Positions 1 to 10,440 of a stretch of DNA of 64,000 nucleotides are shown here, in pieces. The notes below the pieces were generated by a model. The model was not told the DNA's origin, made no database searches, and worked only from the letters and a program-made list of their open reading frames with translations. The translations under genes and the position numbers were made by a program. The stretch comes from Ignavibacteriales bacterium (GTDB lineage Bacteria; Bacteroidota; Ignavibacteria; UBA10030): positions 124,001-188,000 of the forward strand of contig JAPLFR010000002.1 in NCBI GenBank assembly GCA_026390575.1. The letters are read 5' to 3'. Within the stretch, counting starts at the first letter, position 1. Every line of letters begins with the position of its first letter.

Positions 1-53
1 AACACGATGCGTTTTGGTGTCACAATTTCCAAATGGAAAGACTTATCTGTCAT
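1..53 (-). CDS. atpC: ATP synthase epsilon subunit, N-terminal fragment
   Basis: The first 53 bases read on the minus strand as an ATG followed by MTDKSFHLEIVTPKRIV, which then runs off the window edge. The block LEIVTPxRxV is the conserved N-terminus of the F1 epsilon subunit, which couples rotation of the central stalk to catalysis and can act as an inhibitor. It starts two bases after the atpD stop codon, the usual beta-epsilon order, so the two are almost certainly cotranscribed. Only 17 residues are visible; the call rests on this block and on gene order. Confidence 0.85.
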   Translation of the reverse strand, partial: MTDKSFHLEIVTPKRIV

Positions 54-55
54 AA

Positions 56-1474
<1,419 letters not shown>

Positions 1475-1572
1475 TCAGAGAAAAAAATGTTACAAAACTG
1501 AACTAAATTATGAAAAGATGCCCCCACAATCAATCGTTTTTTCGCATACGCTCTTTTAGCACATAGCAGTAC

Positions 1573-2136
1573 TCAGAGAGAAAAAATGTGAGCTAAAATA
1601 ATTCTGACACCAATAAGAATGAGTAAGACGCCTCCTATTTCCGCCGCTCTTTTGCCGAATTGTCTTGAAAACCTTTGACCAAGCAAAAGACCAATGAATG
1701 ACGTCGCACCAGTAACAACACCGATCACAACTGAGGGATACCAGATGGAAACACGTAGAAGTGCCAAACTTAATCCGATCGCTAATGCATCCAGACTCGT
1801 TGCAACCGAAAGCACGACCAACATCATTCCTCGACTCGGGTCTTGCTGCATAACGCCTTCATCATTTGCTCGCGCAGATTGAATCATGTGGACAGCAACC
1901 CATGTAAGCAATCCAAATACAATCCAATGATCGAAGGATTGAACATAGTGTTCAATGCTGAGACCTGCCAGCCAGCCAAGGATAGGCATAAGAAACTGGA
2001 AAAGTCCAAAATGAAACGATAATCGCAGCATAGACCGATGCCCGCGCGTTGCGCCTGTTGATCCAGCGGCGACCGATACCGCAAATGCATCCGCTGCTAA
2101 ACCGAGCGCTATTAGAACAACCTCAAAAAACGACAT
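1573..2136 (-). CDS. mntP: Manganese efflux pump MntP
   Basis: Integral membrane protein of 187 residues with six predicted hydrophobic segments. It has the two MntP/DUF204 half-repeats: GLAADAFAVSVAAG near the N-terminus and SVATSLDALAIGLS in the middle, each carrying the conserved Asp within the membrane that is needed for Mn(II) export in this family. A strong intrinsic terminator (2165-2186) lies just upstream, so the gene probably has its own promoter in the short space between. I looked for a yybP-ykoY Mn riboswitch upstream and do not see one. Confidence 0.93.
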   Translation of the reverse strand: MSFFEVVLIALGLAADAFAVSVAAGSTGATRGHRSMLRLSFHFGLFQFLMPILGWLAGLSIEHYVQSFDHWIVFGLLTWVAVHMIQSARANDEGVMQQDPSRGMMLVVLSVATSLDALAIGLSLALLRVSIWYPSVVIGVVTGATSFIGLLLGQRFSRQFGKRAAEIGGVLLILIGVRIILAHIFSL

Positions 2137-2164
2137 TGGTTATGTTTGATGGTCTATCAAAGAC

Positions 2165-2186
2165 AAAAAAAAACCGCCTCAGGCGG
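2165..2186 (-). terminator. Intrinsic terminator between the pilin operon and mntP
   Basis: On the minus strand a CCGCC-TGA-GGCGG hairpin is followed directly by nine T residues. It would end transcripts coming from the pilin-like genes at 2357-3429 before mntP. Confidence 0.85.
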
Positions 2187-2208
2187 ATTGATAATAATTT
2201 CATATTAT

Positions 2209-2288
2209 GCTGAAGGTGGAGTTTACGCCAACTTGTCTGCCATCTTTTGGGCAGAAGGCGCATGAGCCTTTCGCTCAGAACCCACGAC
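2209..2288 (-). repeat. tRNA-Thr 3'-half-like repeat with structured insertion (copy 1)
   Basis: Read on the minus strand this is the T-arm and 3' acceptor half of the tRNA-Thr found at 11246-11317 (GTCGTGGGTTC ... CTCCACCTTCAGC), but the T-loop is split by about 55 bases. The insert can fold: TGAGC-GAAAG-GCTCA is one hairpin, and CTGCC/GGCAG inside CGCC/GGCG forms a second. A close copy is at 10963-11046 and a shortened one near 11153-11215. It is not a functional tRNA. Confidence 0.7.
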
Positions 2289-2356
2289 ATGTGAAAGAAT
2301 TGTGAATTATTAAATGTAATGTAAGAACAATCTTTTTCTTGTGCAACAAACACTAT

Positions 2357-2890
2357 CTACTTATTAACATTTGGGGGGAATATTTGAGCTTGCCAGGAGG
2401 ATCTGAGATAATCACCATAAAATTTTGCGTCGTTCTCTATAGTCGCTAGAACAGAGATCGATTTGATCTTCGTCAGATCGGATGTCGTGTGTCCGGTACT
2501 GTCGTAGTATGTGAGATAAAACTTTCTAAAATTTTTTCCTGCTGTGAACGGCGTTCCTCCATTGACCGTTCTCATCAAAAAGAATTTCGTTGATGTGGGC
2601 ATAGGTGCAAGATAATATCTGACCTGCTCGACACTACCATTATTATCGATGTCTCCTACTATCTCAACCCTGCTTGTCTCTGCAATCGTAAAAGGTGTCG
2701 CCGAAGAATTATAGCCAGCCTGTCTCATTTCGGAAGAGAACGTAAAAGACGCCGTACTAAGCTCTCCTTCCAATGCCGCCTTTTCAGTATGTTGATAGAG
2801 TAAGTTTTGCAGTAATAACATTGCTTGGAGAATGATGAGGATGATTACTCCTTTAATAATGTAGGATTGGATGATATCAAAGGGTATCAT
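2357..2890 (-). CDS. Pseudopilin-like membrane-anchored protein
   Basis: 177 residues: a hydrophobic segment at residues 10-30, a helical stretch continuing it, then a polar globular domain with a DIDNNGSVEQVRYYL block. This is the layout of a minor pilin or pseudopilin such as PilW or GspJ, but there is no classic G-F-x-x-x-E prepilin cleavage site. It lies 2 bases after the next upstream gene (2893-3429) and downstream of the GspE/PilB ATPase, so it most likely belongs to the same pilus or secretion machine. The family is not recognised from sequence alone; the role is inferred from context and architecture. Confidence 0.6.
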   Translation of the reverse strand: MIPFDIIQSYIIKGVIILIILQAMLLLQNLLYQHTEKAALEGELSTASFTFSSEMRQAGYNSSATPFTIAETSRVEIVGDIDNNGSVEQVRYYLAPMPTSTKFFLMRTVNGGTPFTAGKNFRKFYLTYYDSTGHTTSDLTKIKSISVLATIENDAKFYGDYLRSSWQAQIFPPNVNK

Positions 2891-2892
2891 AA

Positions 2893-3429
2893 CTAATATG
2901 TTTTTACAGCACTGAAAGAAATTGGTGAAAGGTACACTGGATGTTGCACTGTTACCACTATTCGTTTAAAATATCCTTTTGAAGTACTGACAACATTTAA
3001 ATTGCCGGATTGTACATAGGTCACTGTACATGTTGCTATGAATCCGTTGAGGGCAGGAGTGTTGACTTTCCGTACATATCCATTATAATCATCAAAATCA
3101 TTATAAGAACCTAAGGAACGAAAAGTAGATGTAGTTGTAGCTGTATCCGGTATAGAAACTGAAAATCTGGGTTCAGATCCTTCAGGTCCTAACGCAGATG
3201 GATCAGTAAATTCACTTGGAGGTTGATAGTACGCGGGGTTTACATTTGTACCGAATTTCTTGCTGAGTGCTTCATTCATGAGAGCACTTGCGATTTCACT
3301 GGCTTGATTGAATGCGATACTTCGATATTCATCTTGCTGACTCTGAACGATCAGTCTGTTTGCACTAATCACTAGAATCGTAATCGCAATGAGTGCAGCA
3401 GCCGCCAATATCGATTGTCCTAAATTCAC
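2893..3429 (-). CDS. Pseudopilin-like membrane-anchored protein
   Basis: 178 residues: a hydrophobic helix at residues 5-24, an amphipathic continuation (SQQDEYRSIAFNQASEIASALMNEAL) and a Thr/Ser-rich globular domain. This is the pilin fold layout without a recognisable prepilin peptidase motif, so it may be assembled atypically or may be a minor component. It sits between the GspE/PilB ATPase and the 177-residue protein, nearly abutting the latter. The specific subunit type cannot be assigned. Confidence 0.6.
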   Translation of the reverse strand: MNLGQSILAAAALIAITILVISANRLIVQSQQDEYRSIAFNQASEIASALMNEALSKKFGTNVNPAYYQPPSEFTDPSALGPEGSEPRFSVSIPDTATTTSTFRSLGSYNDFDDYNGYVRKVNTPALNGFIATCTVTYVQSGNLNVVSTSKGYFKRIVVTVQHPVYLSPISFSAVKTY

Positions 3430-3492
3430 TTTGCCTCTTTATAGCATGTTCCTTACTCCCACACAACACATAGATCGGATCAGTTCAGCAGA

Positions 3493-5298
3493 CTAATCGT
3501 CTTCCATAGTCACTGTCGCAACCTCTTCCAACGAAGTAATACCTTGTTTTAGTAATTCAATGCCAGAAGCACGTAGCGTTTGCATGCCGTTCTTCATGGC
3601 GAGCGACCGCAGAGCATCTTCATCGACCAATTGATCAGATTTCAAAATAATCTGACGAATATTTTTACGGAAATATAAAGCTTCGTGAATGGCTATACGT
3701 CCTTTGTATCCATGAACACAGTCACCGCACCCGACGGGTTTATAGATCGTAATTTTTTTCGCCTCCTCTTCTTCAATGCCGAGTTTGACCAATGCTTCCA
3801 GATCAACGTCTTCCAACACTGCTTTACATTTGGAACACAAACGGCGCATCAACCGCTGCGCAAGGATAAGATTGATGGCATAGGCGATCAGGAACGGTTC
3901 CACTCCCATTTTGAAGAGCCGTGAAATAGCGCTTGGCGCATCATTTGTATGTAAAGTGGAAAGAGTGAGGTGCCCTGTGTTTGCCAGTTTGATCGCGATA
4001 TCAGCAGTGATACGATCGCGCATTTCACCGACCATCACAATATCAGGATCATGACGAAGTATCGCCCGCAATGCCCCTTCGAAGTCAAGTTTGGGATTTA
4101 ATTTCACTTGGCGTCCGCCATCAATAAAATATTCCACCGGATCTTCAACGGTCATTATATTGACGGACGGATTCATGACCGTCCTCAGCGCCGCAACGAG
4201 TGTCGTGCTTTTACCGCTTCCGGTTGGTCCGGTGACGATAATGATCCCATGCGGTTTTGCCAGTGCTTTGCGAAGTGCTTCTTCAGCATATGGTTCAAAC
4301 CCTAGCTCTTCGATGCGAATATTGAGATTGGGTTCTTGCAGAATTCTGATCACAATCGATTCATATCGACTCTTCAATTCCTTTCCCACCACTGGAATTA
4401 CTGAAAGTCGGTAACGAACGGTTTTTCGATCGATAATAATCTGGGCAAATCCATCCTGAGCAGTATTGCGTTCAAATCGATCAAGGTTCTTTGCACGATC
4501 TTTCACAACAGCGGACACAGCTTCTGCGCGCGCGTCGGTATAGGTGAACCACAGTGAAAGTTTTCCATCGATTCGAAAATGAAATTCGGTGATCCTTTCG
4601 CCTCGCGGAATGACATGGATATCGCTCGCACCGACGCGAACACCATCGACAAAGATTTTTTCGACGAGGTCAACAAGTCCGCTTTTGCTGATTTCATCTT
4701 CCAGGGCTTGTTCGTATTGTTCCGCTTCCTCCTCGTTTTCATCTTGTAGATAACTTGACTCATCTGCGTGCTGCTGATAGGATGATCGATCGATTGCAAC
4801 ACGCTTCCACAAATCGCTCCACTGTGAATAGGGCAAATAACAAATCTCAAACTTACCATAACGAAATACACGTGCAACGGACACCGCCCCATGACCGGTG
4901 GGATCTGGCGTTGCGACGAGGAGACGATCTGGTCGAATCGGATCGACGGAAAATGGCAGAACGCTGTGCTCGATGGCTTTATCTTTGATCGCATCAGGGA
5001 GTGCATTAAACTCACGTCGGATAAACGCAAGTTGACTATCTTCAATCTTTGTTTTAGAAATATCCAAAATACGAAATGCATAAAACTTAGCAACTTCGAG
5101 ATACAAGAGGTCGCGATCCACCTTGAACGTGTTATAAATGACCCACGGGAGGTTTCGTCTCGTCTTTTGAGTATCCCCGCTCATGATCTTTACTGCCTCA
5201 GACAACATCTCTGAGGTGACTATCCCTTTTTCTACAAGGGCATCACCAAGGTCGTGCTTTTTAAAGCTACCCGTCGTCTCTGACACCTCTGAATTCAT
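3493..5298 (-). CDS. GspE/PilB-type assembly ATPase
   Basis: 601-residue cytoplasmic hexameric ATPase that powers pilin or pseudopilin polymerisation. The N-terminal 150 residues match the T2SSE_N domain (LGDALVEKGIVT). The C-terminal half holds Walker A GPTGSGKST, the Asp box VNIMTVEDPVEY, Walker B DIVMVGEMRD, the His box LSTLHTNDA and a four-cysteine zinc site (CSKC ... CGDC), which is typical of GspE/PilB rather than the retraction ATPase PilT. GspF/PilC precedes it and two pilin-like genes follow. No secretin or prepilin peptidase is in the window, so pilus versus secretion system cannot be decided here. Confidence 0.93.
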   Translation of the reverse strand: MNSEVSETTGSFKKHDLGDALVEKGIVTSEMLSEAVKIMSGDTQKTRRNLPWVIYNTFKVDRDLLYLEVAKFYAFRILDISKTKIEDSQLAFIRREFNALPDAIKDKAIEHSVLPFSVDPIRPDRLLVATPDPTGHGAVSVARVFRYGKFEICYLPYSQWSDLWKRVAIDRSSYQQHADESSYLQDENEEEAEQYEQALEDEISKSGLVDLVEKIFVDGVRVGASDIHVIPRGERITEFHFRIDGKLSLWFTYTDARAEAVSAVVKDRAKNLDRFERNTAQDGFAQIIIDRKTVRYRLSVIPVVGKELKSRYESIVIRILQEPNLNIRIEELGFEPYAEEALRKALAKPHGIIIVTGPTGSGKSTTLVAALRTVMNPSVNIMTVEDPVEYFIDGGRQVKLNPKLDFEGALRAILRHDPDIVMVGEMRDRITADIAIKLANTGHLTLSTLHTNDAPSAISRLFKMGVEPFLIAYAINLILAQRLMRRLCSKCKAVLEDVDLEALVKLGIEEEEAKKITIYKPVGCGDCVHGYKGRIAIHEALYFRKNIRQIILKSDQLVDEDALRSLAMKNGMQTLRASGIELLKQGITSLEEVATVTMEDD

Positions 5299-5371
5299 TA
5301 TCTTACCTGTTCTTATTGATGTATGATCGCTGATCTATACTCAAGAACTTATCGTGTTATGGTTAGTATCT

Positions 5372-6706
5372 TTATTTAAGATGCACATTTGCTGTTTCCG
5401 TTGAGAGAAGTGTAAGAAAAACAAGTGAAACTGTAATCATTAATGTCACGAACATTTCAATAACATTTGACAAATTCTTCATGGCATAACTGTTTTCCAT
5501 TTGATAATAATCGGCAAGTTGAATCGCTGTCGCTTTAACGTTGCCAGTCTCTGCACCTGTTTTGAATCGCGAGATAACCATCTCATTGAAGAATCCCGTT
5601 TCTTCTATCGCTTTTCCGAGTTCCACGCCAAATCGCAGCATATGGGGGATCGCCACAGTACGAATCTGATGTGCCAAGTATGGATTACCAGAAGTATCTC
5701 CCGCAATCTGAATTGCATCAATGTTCTCGCCAGAGGAGGTGTACATAATTCCGAACACCCGGCAAAATATTTCAATGCTCGTATTACGCAAAATGCGGCC
5801 AAAATATGGGACAGTAATGATAAACTTATGGTAATTCAAGCGTCCTTGTACAGAAGTGATGTACAAATAAAAAATAAGACATAGAAGAAAGATAAAGATA
5901 GCAATATATATAAAATATTCTTTAAGCCATGCACTTGCTTCTAATGTGAAAGCGGTCAGTGTTGGAATTGTATCCATTTTGGGTCCTAGCATTTCCATCA
6001 TTTGAGGTAAAAGATACATCACATAAAATCCAATCGCTCCAATCACCGCAAGTGCCGTTACAGCCGGAAGCATAAGGGAACTGCTCAATCCCTTTTTAAA
6101 ATCTGCCTGCCGTTCCACGAGCTGTGCCACACTTTCAAATACTTGTTCCATGTTGCCGCTCTTAGTCGCAATTCCCAGCATGAGGCTTGTATGATATCCA
6201 AACACAGGCGCTTGACGTAGAAATGCCTCTCGTGAATCTATTCCATTCCGCAGGTCATTAATAATTTCACGTAAAGCACTTCGAAGATTTTTTTCCTTTG
6301 TGTGATTTGCCATGAGTAGTAAAACGTCATTAAAAGGAAGCTTCTGCTCGATAAGCTTTGCGGATTGTTTAATGAAGCCCACTACTTCATTCGCGGGAGC
6401 TTTTGTAAAAAAATTACGGCGTCGATGTACCGATTTAATCTTGAATCCCAAGCGTTGAAGAGCAAGAACAACCTCTTCCCGTGAATAAGCACTTTGAGAT
6501 CCTTCGATAGTATTGCTGCCCTGGAGAACTCGATATTGATACGTGACCTTTTGCTTTATGGATTGAATTGTGCTGCCATGCGGAATAAAAGCGATTGCCC
6601 GTTTTTTTGCATGGTCTACTGATGCTGCGACAATTTTTCGTTGTGTGATATTGCCAGACTTATCACGAATCGTTACACGATATTCGTTCGTACTAGATAA
6701 TTGCAT
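5372..6706 (-). CDS. GspF/PilC inner-membrane platform protein
   Basis: 444-residue membrane platform that couples the GspE/PilB ATPase to pilin assembly. After about 100 polar residues it has two T2SSF repeats (near 105-230 and 310-435), including the LPFNDVLLLMA and TSSGENIDAIQIAGD blocks, and three hydrophobic segments in the usual positions, the last ending LVFLTLLSTETANVHLK. The N-terminal extension appears to contain two short related beta-rich modules (EYRVTIRDKSGNI and YQYRVLQGSNTIEG). The gene is 73 bases before the ATPase and likely cotranscribed. Confidence 0.9.
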   Translation of the reverse strand: MQLSSTNEYRVTIRDKSGNITQRKIVAASVDHAKKRAIAFIPHGSTIQSIKQKVTYQYRVLQGSNTIEGSQSAYSREEVVLALQRLGFKIKSVHRRRNFFTKAPANEVVGFIKQSAKLIEQKLPFNDVLLLMANHTKEKNLRSALREIINDLRNGIDSREAFLRQAPVFGYHTSLMLGIATKSGNMEQVFESVAQLVERQADFKKGLSSSLMLPAVTALAVIGAIGFYVMYLLPQMMEMLGPKMDTIPTLTAFTLEASAWLKEYFIYIAIFIFLLCLIFYLYITSVQGRLNYHKFIITVPYFGRILRNTSIEIFCRVFGIMYTSSGENIDAIQIAGDTSGNPYLAHQIRTVAIPHMLRFGVELGKAIEETGFFNEMVISRFKTGAETGNVKATAIQLADYYQMENSYAMKNLSNVIEMFVTLMITVSLVFLTLLSTETANVHLK

Positions 6707-6990
6707 TAAATTCTCATTCTACTGTTTCATACACACTTTGTATAGTATGTAAAAGTAATATAATAAAAATATTACTATGGAGTCTCAAGCTCATTTCATT
6801 AAAGCCATGGGCAATATATCTATTATTGAAGAAATGTGCACGCAAATGAATGCCGGGTGGATTCAGGGGAAAGGAGCATGTACAAGTGCGATTTGCACTA
6901 CTCCCTTTCTGTAATGAATTCAACATTTATTTGATACAAAAAAGAAGTGTGATGTGAAAAAGATCGAGTGTGTTTGCCAGTTCGAGTTTT

Positions 6991-7464
6991 TTAATTAAGC
7001 TCGGAATCGGGGAGTCGATATGGATAGACGTACACTTTTACAACCTGGCACCTTAAAGTAGATGATCCAGAGAAAGAGTATGGGGGTGCCATCGAAACAT
7101 TTTTAATGACCGCAATTTGTTTTGCCGCAACACTTCCAAATTTCGCAGTTACTGTGACACGAGCTTCATTAGCTGCTAATGGCCACGGTCTTTCGATAAG
7201 GTACGAAACAGTATCACCGCCTGCCAAAAGAGCACTCTTGACGAGGGAATATCCGTTGTTGAGGTACCACCAGTATTGTTCACTTTTCATGTTGTAGATA
7301 GCATGGTTGAGACCGGCCGTTGAATTCATTCGCGCTTGTGTATAATAACTTTTCTGATCTCCTATCTGTATGATCCTGTTGTTGACTCCTTGGATCATGA
7401 AAGCATAGAAACCAAATACGATACTAAAACCGCCGACCAATATTACTTTTACATTTCCATTCAC
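6991..7464 (-). CDS. PilX-like minor pilin or membrane-anchored protein
   Basis: 157 residues with an N-terminal membrane segment (residues 7-27), a helix containing an ARMNSTAGLNHAIYNM block that resembles the start of PilX-type minor pilins, and a C-terminal beta-rich domain. It stands between a single-domain response regulator (35 bases upstream) and GspF, suggesting it is part of the pilus cluster. The 284 bases between it and GspF contain no credible gene. Specific subunit identity is not established. Confidence 0.5.
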   Translation of the reverse strand: MNGNVKVILVGGFSIVFGFYAFMIQGVNNRIIQIGDQKSYYTQARMNSTAGLNHAIYNMKSEQYWWYLNNGYSLVKSALLAGGDTVSYLIERPWPLAANEARVTVTAKFGSVAAKQIAVIKNVSMAPPYSFSGSSTLRCQVVKVYVYPYRLPDSELN

Positions 7465-7499
7465 GCTGTCTTACCCCTTAGAGCTCCGCAATGTACGTA

Positions 7500-7850
7500 T
7501 CACTTGAGAGTATCTAAGATGCCTAATAAGTTTTCTTTCCCGACGAATGCTGATGCACCAACCCTGTATGCAGCTTGTCTTATGGCTTTGGTGTCATCCT
7601 GAGAAACAATCATGATTTTTGCTTTAGGAAAATATTGATGAATCATTCCAGTGGCTGTGAGGCCATCTATATAATTCATCTTTACATCCATCACTACCCA
7701 ATCTGGACGGTGAAGGTTATATTCAGCAAGTGCGTCCATGCCATCCGAACATTCGAAGATCTTACTTGTTTTGTGTTTTATGATATCCGCAATCATCGAT
7801 CTCATTTTCGCATTATCATCGACAATTAAAACGCTTAAACTTGGATTCAT
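7500..7850 (-). CDS. Single-domain CheY-like response regulator
   Basis: 116-residue stand-alone receiver domain. The acidic pocket (LIVDDN), phospho-acceptor Asp in WVVMDVKM, the Ser/Thr in MIVSQDD and the Lys in FVGKEN are all present, so it should be phosphorylatable. There is no output domain. It is immediately upstream of the pilin-like gene at 6991-7464 and may control the pilus or secretion machine by protein contact; the cognate kinase could be the one at 8998-9741. Confidence 0.88.
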   Translation of the reverse strand: MNPSLSVLIVDDNAKMRSMIADIIKHKTSKIFECSDGMDALAEYNLHRPDWVVMDVKMNYIDGLTATGMIHQYFPKAKIMIVSQDDTKAIRQAAYRVGASAFVGKENLLGILDTLK

Positions 7851-8028
7851 AATTTCATCTTAGAGCATGTCGGCTTGATTTCTTTGTCACAGTATATTTT
7901 TTTGTCTCAACATGCACAATCGGAGTTCTCCCCTATCTTTTTCCCTAGGTGTTCCCACCTAAGCGAGAAATGGAACAAGAAAGAGACCGGTTAGTATCAG
8001 GGAGGATGAAATCTCTACTTAAAAAAAG

Positions 8029-8298
8029 GTAACTACTCAGCGAATTAGAAAAACAAATTAAATATCGGCATCGTGTGTTGAACTCCTGACGGAGTTCTCC
8101 TTCTTTTGTCGGCTTTTGTTACAAACATGCAACTCCTACGGAGTTCTTTCACTCAAATCTGAATTCCACAAATCCCGTAGGGATTGTACGTTTATAATTC
8201 TTGAAACAAAAAAAATACAGAACTCCATAGGAGTTCTACACGTTCAGGTGAATAAATTCGAGTTACTGTTATGTTTGAATGTTATGCTGAGTAGTTAC
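8029..8298. repeat. MITE-like element with 13-bp terminal inverted repeats
   Basis: A 270-bp non-coding island bounded by perfect 13-bp inverted repeats, GTAACTACTCAGC at 8029-8041 and its complement at 8286-8298, with A-rich flanks (AAAAAAA / AAAAAA) that could be a target duplication. Inside are four short palindromes: 8080-8097 (GAACTCC..GGAGTTC), 8131-8146 (AACTCCTACGGAGTT), 8171-8185 (AATCCCGTAGGGATT) and 8220-8236 (GAACTCCATAGGAGTTC). It has no gene. The layout resembles a miniature inverted-repeat element or a compound REP-like island. Confidence 0.65.
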
Positions 8299-8337
8299 AA
8301 AAAACCTAATTTTTGCACGTTCACCGAACAATGACCC

Positions 8338-8991
8338 TTAGAGAAGAGATCTATTCTCTATAAGGAACCGTAATAGTGCATGACTTCCATGAATGCCCAA
8401 TTTGATACAAATATTTGTACGATGATTTTCGACGGTTTTAGGACTGATGAACAGCTCTTCTGCAATCTGTTTCGTGCTTTTATTCGCTGCAATGAGTTTG
8501 ATAACTTTTCGTTCAGCTATTGTTAAGAGCTCAAGACCTTTCACCTTGTCCGAAAGTGGTGGCGGTGGACCGCTTCTCCTTATCAGGTAATGAGAGAACA
8601 TTGAACAGACATAATAGCGTCCTTCTAGTACTGTCCGTATAGCTTCTGAAATTTCTGTTATCGCATTTTCCTTACTTACGAATCCTTTTACACCAAGAGC
8701 CATTGCGCGGGAAAACAGCTCTTCCTCTTTATGCATGGTAAGAATGATGATCTCAACAGGAAATTTTTGTTTCACAACTGCCTGCGCAAATTCCAGGCCG
8801 TTCATTTTTGGCATGTCCAGATCAAGTATGACTACATCGATAGAATGATCTTTGAGAAATTCGAGTGCTGCCTCACCATTGGATACATCGCCAACGACAT
8901 GCATCTTTGGTTCGGCATCAATGAAGCTGCGCAGACCACTCCGGAATACAGGATGATCATCGACAATGAGAATATGACTAACGTTACTCAT
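8338..8991 (-). CDS. NarL/FixJ-family response regulator
   Basis: 217 residues: receiver domain 1-120 with LIVDDHPVFR, phospho-acceptor in VVILDLDMP and the Lys in VKGFVSKENA, then a LuxR-type helix-turn-helix (LLTIAERKVIKLIAANKSTKQIAEELFISPKTVENHRTNI region, residues 155-200). It is a DNA-binding transcription regulator encoded six bases after a NarX-type kinase, its probable partner. Confidence 0.93.
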   Translation of the reverse strand: MSNVSHILIVDDHPVFRSGLRSFIDAEPKMHVVGDVSNGEAALEFLKDHSIDVVILDLDMPKMNGLEFAQAVVKQKFPVEIIILTMHKEEELFSRAMALGVKGFVSKENAITEISEAIRTVLEGRYYVCSMFSHYLIRRSGPPPPLSDKVKGLELLTIAERKVIKLIAANKSTKQIAEELFISPKTVENHRTNICIKLGIHGSHALLRFLIENRSLL

Positions 8992-8997
8992 TGTACT

Positions 8998-9741
8998 CTA
9001 TCGAGGTATATCGACCACGATCATTGTTCCAGCTCCTGGAGTGGAAACACAATTCATAGTACCTTTAAGCATATTCACTCGCTCTGCTAAAACTATCTGT
9101 CCAAGTCCTTCAAACATTTTTCTCTCCGCCGTCTTTGTTACCATACCTTTGCCATTATCAGAGATGACGAGATGAATCATTGTACCGTTTTTTGTGATCT
9201 TCACATCAGCTTCTTTCGCTTGAGAATGTTTAACGATATTATTGAGAGCTTCCTGAACTAATCTGAAAAGATTAATCTCGGATTCCTTGTCAAAGATATT
9301 ATCCACTTCATCAATGTATACAGTAAAAACGATGGAAGTCATTGAAGCAATCGTTGCAACGAGATGTTTAAGCGCTTGTGTGAGTCCGAGCCGATCCAAC
9401 AAAACTGGGCGCAGGTTATGAGAAATTTTCCGTACCTCTTCCAGTGTTTGAGAAGCAAATGATGATATTTGATGTAATTGTGCAGCCATTTTAGACAGGC
9501 TTTTCTTTGATCGCAATCCTATCAGTGCATAATTCTTTATGATGAGAATATCCTGACCGATACTGTCATGTAATTCAGCCGCAATTCTCTTTCTCTCTTT
9601 TTCCTGAAGATCGATCAGCATATGCGATAATTCGTGCTCTCGTTTTCGTTCTTTTCTGATATAGTAATATTGAACAGCACTACCGATATAGAGAGCGCCT
9701 GCACTTACAAGAAGGATAATATCGAGCCACCATTTATTCAT
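8998..9741 (-). CDS. NarX/DesK-type sensor histidine kinase
   Basis: 247 residues. One N-terminal membrane segment (residues 6-26), then HisKA_3 with the H-box ERKRIAAELHDSIGQD (phospho-His near residue 58) and a HATPase_c domain with the N-box NNIVKHSQAKEADV and G-box SDNGKGM. There is no sensing domain beyond the short membrane anchor, so the input must come from the membrane or a partner. It is paired with the NarL-type regulator immediately downstream. Confidence 0.92.
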   Translation of the reverse strand: MNKWWLDIILLVSAGALYIGSAVQYYYIRKERKREHELSHMLIDLQEKERKRIAAELHDSIGQDILIIKNYALIGLRSKKSLSKMAAQLHQISSFASQTLEEVRKISHNLRPVLLDRLGLTQALKHLVATIASMTSIVFTVYIDEVDNIFDKESEINLFRLVQEALNNIVKHSQAKEADVKITKNGTMIHLVISDNGKGMVTKTAERKMFEGLGQIVLAERVNMLKGTMNCVSTPGAGTMIVVDIPR

Positions 9742-10440
9742 AAGCAGCCTAGAGTATTGTTGCAGAAATGGGTAATGTGATGGACAAGAACATCCTGGAA
9801 TTGTTGCGCCAATGGATACTTCCTGGATGGTTGTTGTTGGTTAGTCGTGGATAAAATAGTTTGAAGAATCTCGGGATCGGATAAGGAAAAAATCGAACGA
9901 GATCGTAATAAGGTTTTACATCCTTGCGAATTATTCCGAGAGCGGAAGCCCCAATCGAAAGGATTAAGCGGTAATCGATATTTGCCATATTTCCCCAAGA
10001 ACCATGCTATCTCATTTCAGAGTTGAATTCCTCTGCACGCGTAGGATAATAGTATTTCCTCGTTCTTTGTTGTGCTGTTTCGTACAATTTTCTAGATGTC
10101 CACTATCGGGAAATCTACGCTTTCGAGATTGTAATGTCAATCTTTATATCGATTTTAAAATGAATCATGGTACCCTCCATCCGATGAAGCTGGATACTTG
10201 TGCATAACAGGGCACGCAGAACAGGATTCGTTCTTTGGTAGACAAGAAAACAGCCCGGCCAACAACCGAGGCTTTTTTGTGCAGTACTATTGATAACGGG
10301 ATCAAGAGTGATGTGAATGGAAAAGCAGCCTCAGTGATAATAATTTTGCTGCTTGAAATTCTAATAATAAACGTGTCGATGCGTTGAAGATGAGATTTGG
10401 ATTATGCTATTTTCTTAGTTTCCAAAAACTCTTAAATCGC
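9742..10440. other. Intergenic stretch without a supported gene
   Basis: About 700 bases. Two overlapping minus-strand reading frames of 79 and 86 codons occupy 9738-9998, but neither has a ribosome site or recognisable protein signature. The only structured element I see is the terminator-like hairpin at 10252-10278. Confidence 0.5.
10252..10278 (-). terminator. Probable bidirectional intrinsic terminator
   Basis: A hairpin AGCC-CGG / CCG-AGGCT with a one-base bulge is followed on the plus strand by six T and on the minus strand by GTTTTCTT. It lies about 160 bases past the end of the response regulator gene at 10441-10833 and probably ends that transcript. Confidence 0.6.

Noticed and set aside
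2137-2356. yybP-ykoY manganese riboswitch upstream of mntP
   Set aside because: The space is filled by an intrinsic terminator and the tRNA-derived repeat; no riboswitch core is visible.
9738-9998. Two overlapping minus-strand frames of 79 and 86 codons upstream of the kinase gene
   Set aside because: They conflict with each other, lack ribosome sites and show no protein signature.
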